Origin: Uranotaenia lowii
Taxonomy: Eukaryota > Arthropoda > Insecta > Diptera > Culicidae
Assembly (NCBI RefSeq): GCF_029784155.1
Contig: NC_073693.1
Coordinates: 114,328,683 to 114,392,682, forward strand
Reading direction: 5' to 3'
Length of the DNA: 64,000 bases
Shown: positions 23,888 to 35,157 of the stretch, one piece after another
Numbering within the stretch: the stretch's first letter is position 1
How the letters are laid out: each line of letters begins with the position of its first letter
The notes under the pieces: generated by a model
The model's database searches: none
What the model was told of the DNA's origin: nothing
The model's input: the letters and a program-made list of their open reading frames with translations, nothing else
Program-made: the position numbers and the translations under genes

Positions 23888-24264
23888 AAGTCTGCTTCAT
23901 TTAATATTGGAACAAATTCTTTTGCTCATTGTGGCGCTCCTAGTGGACGGATTTGGAAACTTTTTTCACCCACGTGTCGGAAAATTCATTACCTTTCACC
24001 ATGTATTTATGTCATAACACCAAACGATAGCATTTTGTAAACAACCGCCATGGAAGCCGAACGGAGAGATCAAATTGTGCACAGTTTTCTTACGAGTACG
24101 AAAACGAGAATTTCTTCGAAACAGCATTGAATAATTTTTTTAATTTTTTTTATGAAAGAGTAAAGAAAATGCTACATTTGTATGAAAAACAAATTATGAA
24201 TTCGTTAATAAATGACTGAACTACACGCAATTTTTTGTGTTCCAATATTAAATGAAGCAGACTT
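23888..24264 (+). mobile_element. Internally deleted Tc1-type element
   Basis: A 377-bp element lies between TA dinucleotides (23886-23887 and 24265-24266). The inverted ends read AAGTCTGCTTCATTTAATAT on the left and the complement on the right. It keeps the 5' region and the first codons of a Tc1 transposase (MEAERRDQIVHSFL from 24050), then jumps to a noncoding 3' end. It is a deletion derivative of the same family as the adjacent minus-strand copy. Confidence 0.75.
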
Positions 24265-24266
24265 TA

Positions 24267-24850
24267 CATCCGTCGAACTTGGTCAGCACTTGGTCGTACA
24301 GCTTTCGAGCACGGATTCTGGCCACATTGTTCTGCTTCAGCGTCTGATTTGGCTGTTTGCTGGCTCGGAATGACCTTATTCCTTCCCGGAGACGAATTCG
24401 TCGCACCGTACTGTGAGCGGCCTGGAACTTATTGGCCAAATCGCGGTCTGGAAGATTGGGATTCCTCTTGACGGCCTTGATGACTTTCCCACGCAGTTTC
24501 CGGTCGACAGTTCCACTCCGACGCTTCGAATGCGGCTTCCGAGCCGTCGTCAATGTTTCCTTGTACTGCTTGATAACACGCCATACGGTATTTCTGGGCA
24601 TTTTAAGCTGTTTAACTAGCTTCGATGCCGACAACAATGGATTTTCAAGAAAACTGTGCACAATTTCATCTCTCCGTTCGGCTTCCATGGCGGTTGTTTA
24701 CAAAATGCTATCGTTTGGTGTTATGACATAAATACATGGTGAAAGGTAATGAATTTCCCGACACGTGGGTGAAAAAAGTTTCCAAATCCGTCCACTAGGA
24801 GCGCCGCAATGAGCAAAAGAATTTGTTCCTATATTAAATGAAGCAGACTT
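24267..24850 (-). pseudogene. Tc1-type transposase, N-terminal DNA-binding part
   Basis: The frame 24688-24248 starts MEAERRDEIVHSFLENPLLS and encodes two helix-turn-helix units: SKLVKQLKMPRNTVWRVIKQ near residue 20, and LRGKVIKAVKRNPNLPDRDL to STVRRIRLREGIRSF near residues 64-103. These normally bind the transposon ends. It stops after RARKLYDQVLTKFDGCK, exactly where the catalytic DDE domain should begin, and abuts the right end of the neighbouring element. Its own TIR ends at 24850 next to TA 24851-24852. It cannot catalyse transposition. Confidence 0.85.
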
Positions 24851-25695
24851 TAGCAGACATAAGAAGAAAATTCTAGAACTTTGTCTCAACGCTAAAAACA
24901 TTGCATACTTAAAGGGACTATTTTTTTTATAATTAAGAGAAAATTAATTATTTTTGCTCTTTTCTTCAGACAATTGTTTAATAAATATTAGTTTTTGGAT
25001 ATATATAAGTAGTTTCGTAATCAGCAATCAAAACGATCAATTCAGAAGTAGAATATGCCGTTTGGAAGGGGGATCAATTGTACCCAACTCTAGGGGATCA
25101 ATTGTACCCATAATCAACATTTTAGAAAACTTTTTCTGAAAAAAGTTGAGAGTTTTCCATTGCTTCGAAAATATGGCATTATGAAGTTCATTTTACGCTC
25201 GAACGATTGATACATTGGACCAAATATTTTTTTCATAATTTTCCCATGTAAGGAACATTTTAAAGTGATGAAAAAAGATCTTCAAGTTACATTTTGTGAA
25301 ATTTTTCAAACAAAGTTCAATTACTCAAACAATTATTTTGTTAAAAAATTTTAAACTACAAGCATTGTTATTTTGCTCATTTTGGTACATTTTTCTAGAA
25401 CATTTGATCTTTGTACGACATTCCAGTTTCGAGATATAGCTAAGGAATCAAGTATCCCCAGGGATCAAGTATCCTCATTCTCCCCTACTGTTGTTCAGTC
25501 AAATTTGTGGAACTAGTCAACATAGTTCAGGGCCAATCGTGATTCTACGGTCTGAATCAAATTTAGCGTTTTCGTTTTTGATTAGCGGAAAAAAACCATT
25601 TTCTTAGTAAAATACTGAAACACATAGAAGATTTTTTTTCCAGTTCTACATTTCCACTCGAAGAAATCCCAGTCAAAGATGTAAATTTTAACTGT

Positions 25696-27078
25696 TCAAA
25701 ACGAGATCAAGGATCGTTCGGCGACATCTTTGGATTGAATCATCAAGATGAAATATGTGGTTAATGTTGCAACGATCTACAAAAAAAAATTAATTTAAAA
25801 AAGAGTGATGCTTTAACGAACGCAACCAAAGTCACCGTAACACCTATTCGCATATCCAATGAAACTATGCCACATAAAACAGGTTTTTTGCACAGAACGA
25901 GAATTTGTTGGGAGAATCGATCAGACTAGAAAAACGCATTACAAAAAGATTAAAACCCTGAACAAATTATAAAATGTTTAGATATTTTCTTAGAAATAAA
26001 TACCATTTCAAACAGCTGTTTGTTATTGACGTTGCACAAGTTAAGGCCCATTTTTGTTATCTGAAAAATATTATATTACTAATTTTTTTCCCTTGTTTAG
26101 AACATACAACTCACTCACCTCTTTGTGTACCAAATGAAAAGGGAAAAGGCATAACAAGACTTCAAGCAACATGAAAATCAAATACAGCACAGTGTACAAG
26201 AAGTATACAACTTCGTTCGTGGAATAATTGGGTTCTTGAAAATACTGATAGATTTCTAAGAGCTCTAAACCCGATCCAGTAATGTTGCCCAAAACTGTGT
26301 TGACAATTAGCACTCCATTTAAACGGCCCAAATCGAATAGCAATGTTTTGATGGTTAACATTTTGTAACGTATAATATCTAACGTGTAAGAAATTTTCTT
26401 CGATTTCGAGAGGTTTTGTTTTTCAATTAAATCTATAACTATTTCATTCATTACTTTACAAGTTTCGAGTGACATCGTTGCAAAGAATGTGAATTGGGTT
26501 ATGGCTAATATCAGCATCCATTCGGGAATAAAAGAATATCCAACAGCTACAAAACTTAAAGAGTATGAATTGTCAGTGTAAAACTGAAAAAATAAAAACA
26601 ACAAAACACTGACACTCAAGACTAAAACTAATCTTCGGTGCCTAAGAACTGATGTTTCAACTATAAGTTGTACTTTGTTCAAAGGAATGCCCTGAACAAG
26701 AGATCGTATGGACTCAACAAACATTTGATACTTTGACAAATTTATCTGAAAAACAATCATAACCATAGACATGGTTACGAAAAGGTGCACAAACTGCAAA
26801 CGAAATAGGATCATAGAGAAGGAAACTTCATGATCTAAAGTTTTTGAAAATATAGACCGAGTACAATAGCAAAAGGTCCCAAAAAGAGTAATTGTCCATA
26901 AAATTTGAAAAATTTTGAAAATTTTTTGGGTAGAACTCAGTTTCCATTCCCGATGCAATATCCGTTCTGTGGGGTACGGAGCTGCTCCAAAGAGTTGGCT
27001 AATGGTCATCACAGTTTTGACCCCATTTTTAATAATATATTCCTGCTCCACAAAGTCCTCGTTATTGATGAAGTACAT
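25696..27078 (-). CDS. Gustatory receptor (7tm_7 family), four exons, intact
   Basis: A close paralogue of the gene at 18379. Exons (complement): 27078-26119 (960 nt), 26060-26004 (57 nt), 25925-25836 (90 nt) and 25776-25696 (81 nt), giving 395 aa. The upstream in-frame ATG at 27087 is less likely, because MYFINNED aligns with MHFINVEN and gives the same 960-nt exon. Motifs: ISQLFGAAPYPTERILH near residue 26; IPEWMLILAITQFTFFATM mid-protein; SDRFSQQILVLCKK at the start of exon 3; TLTTYFILMIQS in exon 4, the best match here to the GR TYhhhhhQF signature. All splice sites are GT-AG, phase 0. The protein is predicted in the dendrite membrane of taste neurons; the ligand is unknown. Confidence 0.93.
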
Positions 27079-27520
27079 CGTTAACACTAAGCAAATGTTG
27101 AATGGTACAATTTAGTTTGCGACCGTAGTGATTAGTTATCCTCAAACGACTGTTGAACGTCGACAATCTACCTAATATGAAAAACATACAAGTAGGTACC
27201 TTGTTAATTATTAATTCATAAACAAACATGTTGAATTTGTTTGATACTGGAGCCATCCGGTGTATTCGTTTCAAATGGAATCAATTGGTTTTATTTACAA
27301 GTGGCATCTTAACTTAATGAATCAATTGCACGAAAAGAAGGCGTTCATCGAAAGATGTTCACTTTATGTTTGTGAGGTCAAACGTACATAAAGGGTGATA
27401 CGGTCAAAATTTGGTCAAGGAAAAACGCGTGTAAATCGGCGAAATCGTTTATTTAAAAAATCAAATTAAATTTCTTTTTCAAGTTTAATTAGTATAAAAT
27501 TCAGAAAAAATATTCAGCTA

Positions 27521-28094
27521 GGCTTCCGCTTTTCCAAATCCGAATTGCCGGGCCAAACGCTTAACCCCTGCCATCAGATTTTTTACAGCCACCTTGTCCA
27601 CCTTCTTCGCCGCAGAATGCCAGTTTGCTTTGAACTGCTGCTCGTCCTTAGCAGTTTTTTTGGTCTTCTTTAGGTTCCGCTTGACAATAGCCCAGTATTT
27701 CTCAATTGGGCGGTGCTCTGGCGTGTTGGGAGGGTTCTTGTCCTTGGGAACCACCTGCACGTTGTTGGCGGCGTTCATGGCCTTTTTACCGTAATGGCAA
27801 GATGCCAAATCCGGCCAAAACAGTACGGAACAACCGTGTTTCTTCAAGAAAGGCAGCATACGATTATTCAAACACTCTTTCACGTAAATTTCTTGGTTGA
27901 CAGTCCCGGAAGCTATGAAAATGCTGCTTTTCAAGCCACAGGTTCAGATGGCTTTCCAAACCAGATATTTTTTCGCGAACTTTGACAGTTTCATGTGCTT
28001 GAAAATATCTGCTACCTTTCTCCTTCCTTTTGCCGTATAAAACTCCTGTCCCGGAAGCTGCTTGTAGTCGGCTTTGACGTAGGTTTCGTCGTCC
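27521..28094 (-). pseudogene. Tc1-type transposase, catalytic domain
   Basis: The minus strand encodes MDDETYVKADYKQLPG (first catalytic Asp), VLFWPDLASCHYGKKAMN (second Asp) and TPEHRPIEKYWAIVKR (catalytic Glu, about 35 residues after the second Asp by my count), ending GFGKAEA. One in-frame TGA lies in the FAKKYLVWKAI / TCGLKSS region (about 27944). The N-terminal HTH part lies at 34312-34715 on the far side of the nested elements, and the short LYTTMLTKFDCVV piece at 28803-28843. Confidence 0.88.
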
Positions 28095-28099
28095 ATTAC

Positions 28100-28797
28100 T
28101 GTTGGAACTTGACTCGTGGACTGTATGTAGAAGGGCATTGGGAACGACCACTGGATGCCCGCTCCCCTTGCGGGATTGGGCCGGACAGGGCCACCCCCTG
28201 TGGTTGCCCAACCAGTGGAGGCAGGTCATCGGGGGACGCTGCCTGGAATGCCAAGACTAATCGACGATTGCCACCAAGACTCGCTAAACTCTTTCGATGG
28301 CTCTTAAAAGAGCCGTTTGGGGGGTGGCAATTGAGAACCGGGAGCAAAATCGTTGGAGCAGCAAGCACTGAGAAAAACCCACTTCACTTAGCTTTTCATG
28401 TTGTTTATTTCATCACTGTTTCTCTGAGTTTTCTTTTCCTTCTTTTTAGCAGCACGATTTCCTTGCGCAACTCTATCGGCTCCGTCCGAGCACGATGATG
28501 GTGAGAAGCTTTCAGCCCTAGCTGCTTCTCTCTCTGGCTGTTGATTCGCTCTCTGGTTGCTGCTTCGGCTTCTCTCTCGCTTCGCTTCTTCGGGATGGTT
28601 TCGGTTCCGCGATTGAATGAAAACTGAACTCGCTCGACGAACGGGACCACGGTTTTTATAGCCTCGGCTCGTCGCGCGCTGCTCGCTGATTGGTCGATGG
28701 TTTTTCTCCCCGCTCTCCCGCTTCGGACCGCTTACCTTCTTGCGGTTGCTCTCCTTCGGCTCGCGCGTTTTCTTCAGTCCGTTCTACGGACTGAACA
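28100..28797. mobile_element. Solo LTR with 5-bp target duplication
   Basis: The ends are TGTTGG...GAACA (TG/CA), flanked by ATTAC at 28095-28099 and 28798-28802. Removing it restores the Tc1 transposase codons around CVV-MDDETY. It contains a TATA-like GGTTTTTATAGCC and CTCGCTGATTGG, shared with the LTR-like blocks near 20.5 and 21.9 kb. There is no internal region, so it probably arose by LTR-LTR recombination. Confidence 0.9.
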
Positions 28798-28972
28798 ATT
28801 ACCACGCAGTCAAACTTCGTCAGCATCGTCGTGTACAGCCTCCACCAGTTCGCATTCGACCGCGTTACCGATCGGACGTTTTTTTCCATTCGCTCTGCGT
28901 AAAGTGTAGTATTTTCTCTCTTGCGTTCTCGAGTATTCTCGATCACGGACATCCTTTTCACGCGAGTTTCCA

Positions 28973-30244
28973 GTGCCAGTGTGGTGTTTATTCAGCGAAA
29001 CATCGCAATTAGTGTTTTCTCACTCCGAGATGGGGGAAACTCCCCCAGTGTGGGGCGGGGCACTTAACCCGCCAGGAAATCGAAATATGAGAACTGTTCC
29101 TTCATGGATGGACCCGTTTGGAGAGTTTGGCGATATGCAATTTCTCCGAATGAAACCATCCGGCCTCCAAAAACTTCCCAAAAACCCCTTCATCATATCG
29201 ATGACTGTCGAAAAATACGTCGGAAAAATTGACGGAGAGAATCCTACTGACCGAGGGGAGAGTTATCTCCTTAAAGTCAGGAATTCCGCTCAAGTCAACA
29301 AGCTGCTCAAACTGGATCGACTGATAGACGGCACTCCGATCACCATCGAACACCACCCGACCCTTAACCTTTGCCAGTGCGTGGTGTCATGTGAAGACGC
29401 TGCGGGACTAAGTAACGACGATCTGCAAAGTTTCCTTGCCGATCAGGGCGTTACGAAAGTTTATCGTTTTCTAAGAAAATCCGGCGAAAAAACGGTTCCG
29501 ACCAACTCGATGGTACTCACCGTTAAGGGCACCACTCCTCCTCCTCATATCTTCTTCGGATTCATCCGCATCGCAACTCGGCCATATTACCCCCGCCCAC
29601 TCTTGTGCTACAACTGCGGCACATATGGCCACTCGAAGCTGCGCTGCAAAAATTCCCCCATCTGCATCGACTGTGGTGACTCTGAAGTTCACAAGGACTG
29701 CCCCAATGAACCGCACTGTGTCAACTGCCAAGGAACCCACTCATCCATAAACCGGAACTGTCCCATCTTTCAAGAGGAACAAGCCATTGTCCGCCTCAAA
29801 GTCGACTTGGGAATTTCCCAAGGCGAGGCCGTCAAGGTTTACAGAAGCCGACTACAGCGCCAAAAAGAAGCCACCGGACGAGCTCAAGCCGAAACCCTTA
29901 AAGACGAGCGGATCCGTCAACTGGAAGCCCAAGTTTCTCAACTTCTGGAACAACTGGCCAAACTCAAGGACAATCTCAACGAATCTACTCTTGTTGGGGG
30001 TTCCACAACCACTCAAGAGGATTCCGACGACTCCAGCTGCGACTCCGACCGTGACGGCGGCAACAATCGTCACACGACGGTCATCCGTACACCAAGCAAC
30101 ACGTCCACCCCGAAACGGAATAGGCAAAACAGTTCCATCGAAAGCCCTCCCAGCCAGGTAACAACACCGAAGAAGATGAAGAAGCCAGCCATACCAGGTA
30201 ACCTCTCAAGTCCCCCATCAAACTCAATTGGTAAGTCATCCTAA
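28973..30244 (+). CDS. I-type retrotransposon ORF1 (gag-like nucleic-acid-binding protein)
   Basis: Up to 423 aa; the ATG at 29030 (MGETPPVWGG) is an alternative start that gives 404 aa. It is expected to coat the element RNA. The N-terminal half contains an RRM-like region (MTVEKYVGKIDGENPTDRGE...). Three CCHC-type knuckles follow near residues 210-265 (CYNCGTYGHSKLRC, CIDCGDSEVHKDC, CVNCQGTHSSINRNC). After them come a predicted coiled coil (LKDERIRQLEAQVSQLLEQL) and a Ser/Thr/Asp-rich tail. It is intact. The 17-bp overlap with ORF2 suggests coupled translation. Confidence 0.9.
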   Translation: MPVWCLFSETSQLVFSHSEMGETPPVWGGALNPPGNRNMRTVPSWMDPFGEFGDMQFLRMKPSGLQKLPKNPFIISMTVEKYVGKIDGENPTDRGESYLLKVRNSAQVNKLLKLDRLIDGTPITIEHHPTLNLCQCVVSCEDAAGLSNDDLQSFLADQGVTKVYRFLRKSGEKTVPTNSMVLTVKGTTPPPHIFFGFIRIATRPYYPRPLLCYNCGTYGHSKLRCKNSPICIDCGDSEVHKDCPNEPHCVNCQGTHSSINRNCPIFQEEQAIVRLKVDLGISQGEAVKVYRSRLQRQKEATGRAQAETLKDERIRQLEAQVSQLLEQLAKLKDNLNESTLVGGSTTTQEDSDDSSCDSDRDGGNNRHTTVIRTPSNTSTPKRNRQNSSIESPPSQVTTPKKMKKPAIPGNLSSPPSNSIGKSS

Positions 30245-33200
30245 CTCGACTTTGAGAAATTCTTACTTCCGAAAACCAAACCACTTTATTTTAAAAAAAA
30301 TGGCTTATTCTACCCCCAATTCAATCTCCCAAATGTTCACAAACAACTGCAGTATAACATCCACCAGTAAGAACCCCAAAAAATCTCCTGCCCCTAAAAA
30401 ATCATTAATCTTTGCCGTTCAATGGAACACACGAGGATTAACAAGCCGACTCCCAGACATCCAATTACTAATGCAGAGATTCTCCCCACAAGTTTTGGCC
30501 ATTCAGGACATTCTCTGCAACTCTTCAGTACCGCAAAATCTCATCAAGGGTTATCAATTGCATATCTCCAGCAACCCAAGCTCCCGACAAGGCGCTGGCC
30601 TTGCAATTAAAAATGGAATCCCCTACGATCTGATCAATATTAACTCCACATTGAATGTTATCGTTGCCAAGCTGCATTACCCGTTCAACATTACTGCTGT
30701 CTCTCTCTACATCCCACCTCAAACTACCTACTCTGACTTCACTGAAAAGATCGACGATTTACTCCCACAAATTCCAACACCATTTATTATCATGTCTGAC
30801 CCAAACGCCCACTCTCTGTCATGGGGCAGTTCACACACATCTAGGAAGGGATCTTATTTAGAAAATCTTGCCATAGCCCATAACCTAACCATCTTGAACA
30901 ACTCTCAACCCACCCGCCTAGACCCTTCTACAGGTAACATGTCCGCCCTGGACCTCACGATGGTCTCATGGGAGCTAGGCCCAAAGTTTTGCTGGAATGT
31001 CCTCGACGACTGCCATGGCAGTGACCATTTTCCCATCCTAATCAAAATCCAACATCCTACCCCGCAAAACACTACCAGGCCTCGATGGAAGTACGATAAT
31101 GCCGATTGGCTTGGTTATCAACTTGACGTTGACAGCCTCCTATCAACTCATAACCCTACTTGCGTTCAAACTTTTTCCACAATTATTCTAAAATCCGCCG
31201 AAAAACACATCCCCCGCACTAGTGGTATGCCCGGGAAAAGCGCCGTCCCCTGGTGGACCTCCGAGGTTAGAGATGCCATCAAATTACGGCGAAAAAGACT
31301 ACGCGCTCTTAAACGTATCCCCAACGATGACCCTCGAAAAGAATCTGCTCTCGCCGACTACAAAATCGCTCGGTCCTGTTCAAAACGAGCAGTGAAGGAC
31401 GCTAAAATCGCAAGCTGGCAGAAATTTACCGAAGAAGTACATCCAAATACCCCCTCCAATGTACTTTGGGCAAAAATCAAGACCCTCAACGGGGACTCCC
31501 GTAAAAACCCCTACCACATCCTGCTTAACAACAAATACACCAATGATCCTTCTACCCTAGCCAACTCCTTCAGTGACCTCTTTTCCTCAGTCTCAACTTC
31601 ATCCAACTCTCCTCTACCCGATCTTCCCTCCACACCCAGTCATATAAACTCCGACTACAATAGCCCTTTCACCGTCGATGAACTGGAGTTTTCCCTTCGA
31701 AAAGTGAAAGGCCTATCCGCCGGCCCAGACGAAATAGGATACCCCTTACTAAAAAATCTATCACTCCTCGGCAAAAAGTGTTTCCTTAACATCCTTAACC
31801 TCATCTGGTCGGAAGGGAAACTTCCCGACAGCTGGAAGACTGGACTAGTCATACCTATTCCCAAACCAAAGCAAAACCTACACCTGATCGACAATTATCG
31901 CCCAATTACCCTTCTTGATTGCTCCGGGAAAATCCTAGAAAGGATGGTAAACCGTCGTCTACAAACCATCCTAGAAAAACGAAAGCTTCTAGATTCTCGA
32001 CAGTTCGCTTTTCGGACCGGGAGGTCTACCGACGACTATTTCGTAGAACTAGAATCCATCCTTTCAACCTCCTTAAAAAAACACCAACACGTCGAATGTC
32101 TCTCGCTCGACCTGTCGAAAGCGTTCGACAGGGTTGACAGACCGGCAATAATCACCCAACTGGTCAAATGGGACCTTGGTGGGAGGATGCTCCAATACAT
32201 CAAAGATTTCCTCACTAACCGATCCATTCAAGTACTCATCAATGGAGCTCGTTCATCCGTTAAACCAATTCTTGGAGGAGTGCCTCAAGGCTCTGTTATT
32301 GCCCCCACTCTATTCCTAATAGCGATAAACACACTCTTTCACACAATCCCAAACAACATCGACACACTAGTGTACGCTGACGACATACTCCTAATCTCCA
32401 CTTCTCCTTTTGCTAGAATGGCTCGAAGAAGACTGCAATCGGCCGTCAATTCGGTTGCAGGGCCCCTACCGTTGGATTTCAGTTTTCTCCCTCCAAATCA
32501 TCCCTTCTTCATTTCGGCCCTAACAGAAGAAAACTCAAAAAAATTCCTCCACTAACAATGCTTAACCAAATCATCCCACTGGTGCATTCTTCCCGGATAT
32601 TAGGAGTGTGGGTTGATGACCGCCTAAACTTTAAGTGCCACATGAATCAAATTAGAAAGAATGCCATTAACAAGCTCAATATTCTTCGAATTCTCACCAA
32701 CAAAACCAGTTTTGCCCATCGAGATTCCCTTTTTCGATTTCTCCACGGCTGGCTTATTCCCTCTATCCTTTACGGCCTCGGTTTTACCAGCCTGGCACTT
32801 GACGAAGTTATCAAAAGACTGGAACCACTCTACAATAACTGCATCCGAACAATTAGTGCCGCATTCTGTACCAGCCCTATTGATTCTCTAATGGCCGAAA
32901 GTGGGCAACTTCCTTTCAAATTTCTTGTCGCTAAACACCTTTCCTCCAAAGCTATTCGTTCTCTTTCCTATCAATGCCCCCCAGACTCACCGTTGGTCCA
33001 AAGAACCAACTCACTATTAGTGGAACTTGCCGGAATTACTCTCCCATCAATCTCTTCAAGAAAAGGGCTGAAAATCAAATTTTGGAACGACCCCACACCT
33101 AACATTGATCTGTCCCTGAAACATAAAATCAAAGCTGGGAGCCCCCCCGCGATTGTTTTGCCCTTCTTCCGTCAACTGGTTGATGAAAAGTACCTTGAAC

Positions 33201-33979
33201 TGCCCCACATCTACACCGACGGTTCCAAGACCAACAATGGTAATGTCGGATGCGGCATACACAATGGTATCTCCGACCGAAGCTTGCCTCTCCCTAAATC
33301 CTGTTCTGTTTACAGCGCCGAAGCCTACGCCATACTAGAAGCAATACAAATGTCAGATCCAGGTGCCGTTATCTGTTCAGACTCGGCCAGTGTTCTGACG
33401 GCGTTGGCTGCCGGCAACGTACTACACCCATGGGTCCACACCATCTCAGAGACAGCTCCCCAGAAAAACATCGTACTCTGCTGGGTGCCGGGTCACACCG
33501 GTATTCAGGGCAATGAGGTGGCCGACCGACTGGCATCCGTCGGTACAGAGCTTTCCCCTCCCTCAATTGAAATCCCGCAATCTGACGCCACTCGATTCAT
33601 TCACAAGACAATAAGAAATGCCTGGAATATAAAATGGTTCAACCATTCACACGCCAAAATGCGCGAAGTTAAAAATACCACCGAAAAATGGTCCGATAGA
33701 CCAAGTCAACCTGAGAGGCGAGCCCTCACCAGGCTACGTACCGGGCACACCCGACTTACTCACGCCCACATAATCACCAAAGATGAACCCCCCCTATGTA
33801 TATCCTGTCATTCCCCAATAACCGTCAAACACATCCTCACCACCTGCCACCAATACCTCCCTCTAAGACAATCCTGTGACCTATCCCCAAGAATACGCCA
33901 AACCCTTTCCAACTGTCCTTACGAAGAAAAAAAACTTATAACTTTCCTCACCAAATCCAAACTTCTCTTCGAAATATGA
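30228..33979 (+). pseudogene. I-type retrotransposon ORF2: endonuclease, reverse transcriptase, RNase H; one frameshift
   Basis: The first frame (30228-32555; internal start MAYSTPNSIS at 30300) carries an endonuclease (WNTRGLTSRLPDIQLL, SDPNAHSLSWGS, SDHFPILIKI) and RT motifs (NYRPITLLDCSGKILERMV, LSLDLSKAFDRVD, GGVPQGSVIAPTLFL, LVYADDILLI). A small indel at about 32455-32485 shifts the frame. The second frame (to 33979) carries the RT thumb (SSRILGVWVDDRLNFKCHM), RNase H (HIYTDGSKTNNGNVGCGIH, CSDSASVLTAL, CWVPGHTGIQGNEVADRLA) and a terminal CISCHSPITVKH...C cluster. Apart from that shift the catalytic residues look intact, so this is a recently dead copy. Confidence 0.9.
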
Positions 33980-34082
33980 CTCATCATTCAATGTTTGTTT
34001 TTTACTATCTTTCCCTTTCCTTTCTACATAAATCTTGAGAAAGCACAAGATCTTCTCTTTAGTAACTCTAACTATCTTTTCC

Positions 34083-34141
<59 letters not shown>

Positions 34142-34311
34142 GAAAAAAAACAAGAAAAAACCGAGGAAAAAAAATTACAAAAATCCAAAAAATGCATACA
34201 AAAACAATGAGAAATCTGCTTGCCAACAACGTGAAACGGTTTGATCTACGGGATGAATAAGCAAACAAGTTTAAAATCCCAGATAAAAGAAAAAAAAAAA
34301 AAAAAAAAAAA

Positions 34312-34715
34312 GTGTACAGCCTCCGGGATCGCGCTTTGGCCGTTCGTATTTTGTTCATCATCGCGATTTGGAGTCACTACCTTCTTGTAAGTCGAAAGTC
34401 CGGCTCGTTTTTTGGCTCGATGCACGGTTGTAGACGATACACCCAGCTTATTTGCGGCATCTCTGAGAGAGAGGTTAGGGTTTCGCTTGAAACTACCGGC
34501 AACTCTCTTTGTCGTCTCAACGACTTCCGGTTTTCGATTTCCCCCTGATCCAGACTTCCTGGCTGTTGACAAACGTTCCCCAAACACTTTAATTACATTT
34601 GTAACGGTTGATTTGCAACTTTTAGCGATTTGGCCAGCTTTGCGTGCGAGTAGCTCGGATTTTCGCGATGCGCGAGCAAAATTTTGATACGCTGCTCTTT
34701 TTTCTTGGACGGCAT
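34312..34715 (-). pseudogene. Tc1-type transposase, N-terminal part
   Basis: Starts MPSKKKEQRIKILLAHREN and encodes the two HTH units (HAKLAKSLKVA...TVTNVIKVFGERL; then NPNLSLRDAANKLGVSSTTV). Two frameshifts are visible, near residues 35-40 and in the NRDDEQN region. It continues across the nested elements into 28803-28843 and 27521-28094. Confidence 0.85.
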
Positions 34716-34870
34716 TTTGACAACTGAAGAGTGAATTCCAAAATCAAAATAGGAGCAACATTCCACACACACACACCTTCAAAATGAGGGGTGTTCAGGT
34801 TTTTTAAATGCAAAATTGAAAGAAATACGTCAAGTTGATATTGACCAAATTTTGACCGTATCACCCTTTA

Positions 34871-35079
34871 CATTAGGTCGAATGGAAAGCAATCGAAAAA
34901 CATCTTAAATTTCAATCATGGTTATGTTGTCATTCTTACGAACTCGTATTACGCCACACGTGTGATGCCTTCCTTAGTGAATGTTATTGACTGATTTTCG
35001 ATACAGAAATTATTGGAGGAAAGGATTTCTCAATGTTTAAGAAACTTAGTTCTCTTGCCATCATAACAACTGAATATAT
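34871..35079. other. Short noncoding stretch right of the Tc1 element
   Basis: AT-rich host sequence; nothing recognised. It separates the Tc1 right end from the orphan receptor exon. Confidence 0.4.
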
Positions 35080-35157
35080 TTAATCTGATACAGCTCTTGT
35101 AACCAAATTGCCCGATTGAAGCATCAAAACGAAATAGGTCGATAACGTTGCAGCAAT
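35080..35157 (-). pseudogene. Orphan last exon of a gustatory receptor
   Basis: The minus strand after an acceptor (TTTCTGTTTTCAG ending 35158) reads IAATLSTYFVLMLQSGNLVT and then a stop, 26 codons including the stop. It matches the last exons of the genes at 25696 (TLTTYFILMIQS) and 18379. No exon 1, 2 or 3 could be found in the next 350 bp toward 35490, where an RTE element begins. It is most likely the remnant of a tandem receptor copy upstream of the 25696 gene. The upstream exons may have been removed or displaced by the RTE insertion. Confidence 0.75.

Larger units (their letters stand above)
23542..25488. mobile_element. Terminal-inverted-repeat element (AGGGGAGAGTGGGGATACTTGATCCC ends)
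   Basis: The left end AGGGGAGAGTGGGG followed by ATACTTGATCCCC (from 23543) is inverted at 25450-25486 (GGATCAAGTATCCTCATTCTCCCCT). Both ends abut TA. Subterminal repeats of GATCAAGTATCC, GGAGACTTGATC and GGGATCAATTGTACCC are scattered at both sides. It has no transposase of its own but contains the two truncated Tc1 copies at 23888-24850. Confidence 0.72.
28844..34311 (+). mobile_element. Full-length I-type non-LTR retrotransposon
   Basis: The element spans 5468 bp and is bounded by a 13-bp target duplication GTGTACAGCCTCC at 28831-28843 and 34312-34324, with a poly(A) tail ending at 34311. Order: 5' UTR, ORF1 (28973 or 29030 to 30244), ORF2 (30228 or 30300 to 33979, one frameshift), A-rich 3' UTR. 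RNase H after the RT and three zinc knuckles in ORF1 fit the I group. A 5'-truncated relative sits at 793-1454. Confidence 0.92.
27391..34868 (-). mobile_element. Tc1-type transposon split by two nested insertions
   Basis: The inverted ends AAGGGTGATACGGTCAAAAT (27391 on the plus strand) and the complement ending CCGTATCACCCTT (34868) are flanked by TA at 27389-27390 and 34869-34870. Transposase coding runs on the minus strand from 34715. It is interrupted first by the I-type retrotransposon (28844-34311 plus one copy of its target) and then by a solo LTR (28100-28797), and ends at 27521. Without the insertions the element would be about 1.3 kb, normal for Tc1. Confidence 0.88.

Noticed and set aside
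24243..24266. Insertion of one Tc1 copy into the transposase of the other as a simple nest
   Set aside because: Sequence left of 23886 does not continue the transposase, so a simple insertion does not explain the truncated partner.
34088..34311. Two A-runs at the end of the I-type element (34088-34138 and about 34290-34311), suggesting 3' transduction
   Set aside because: The sequence before the second run (GGGATGAAT...AAAATCC) matches the 3' end of the other family copy just before its poly(A) at 1430, so the second run is the true tail and the first is an internal A-rich expansion.
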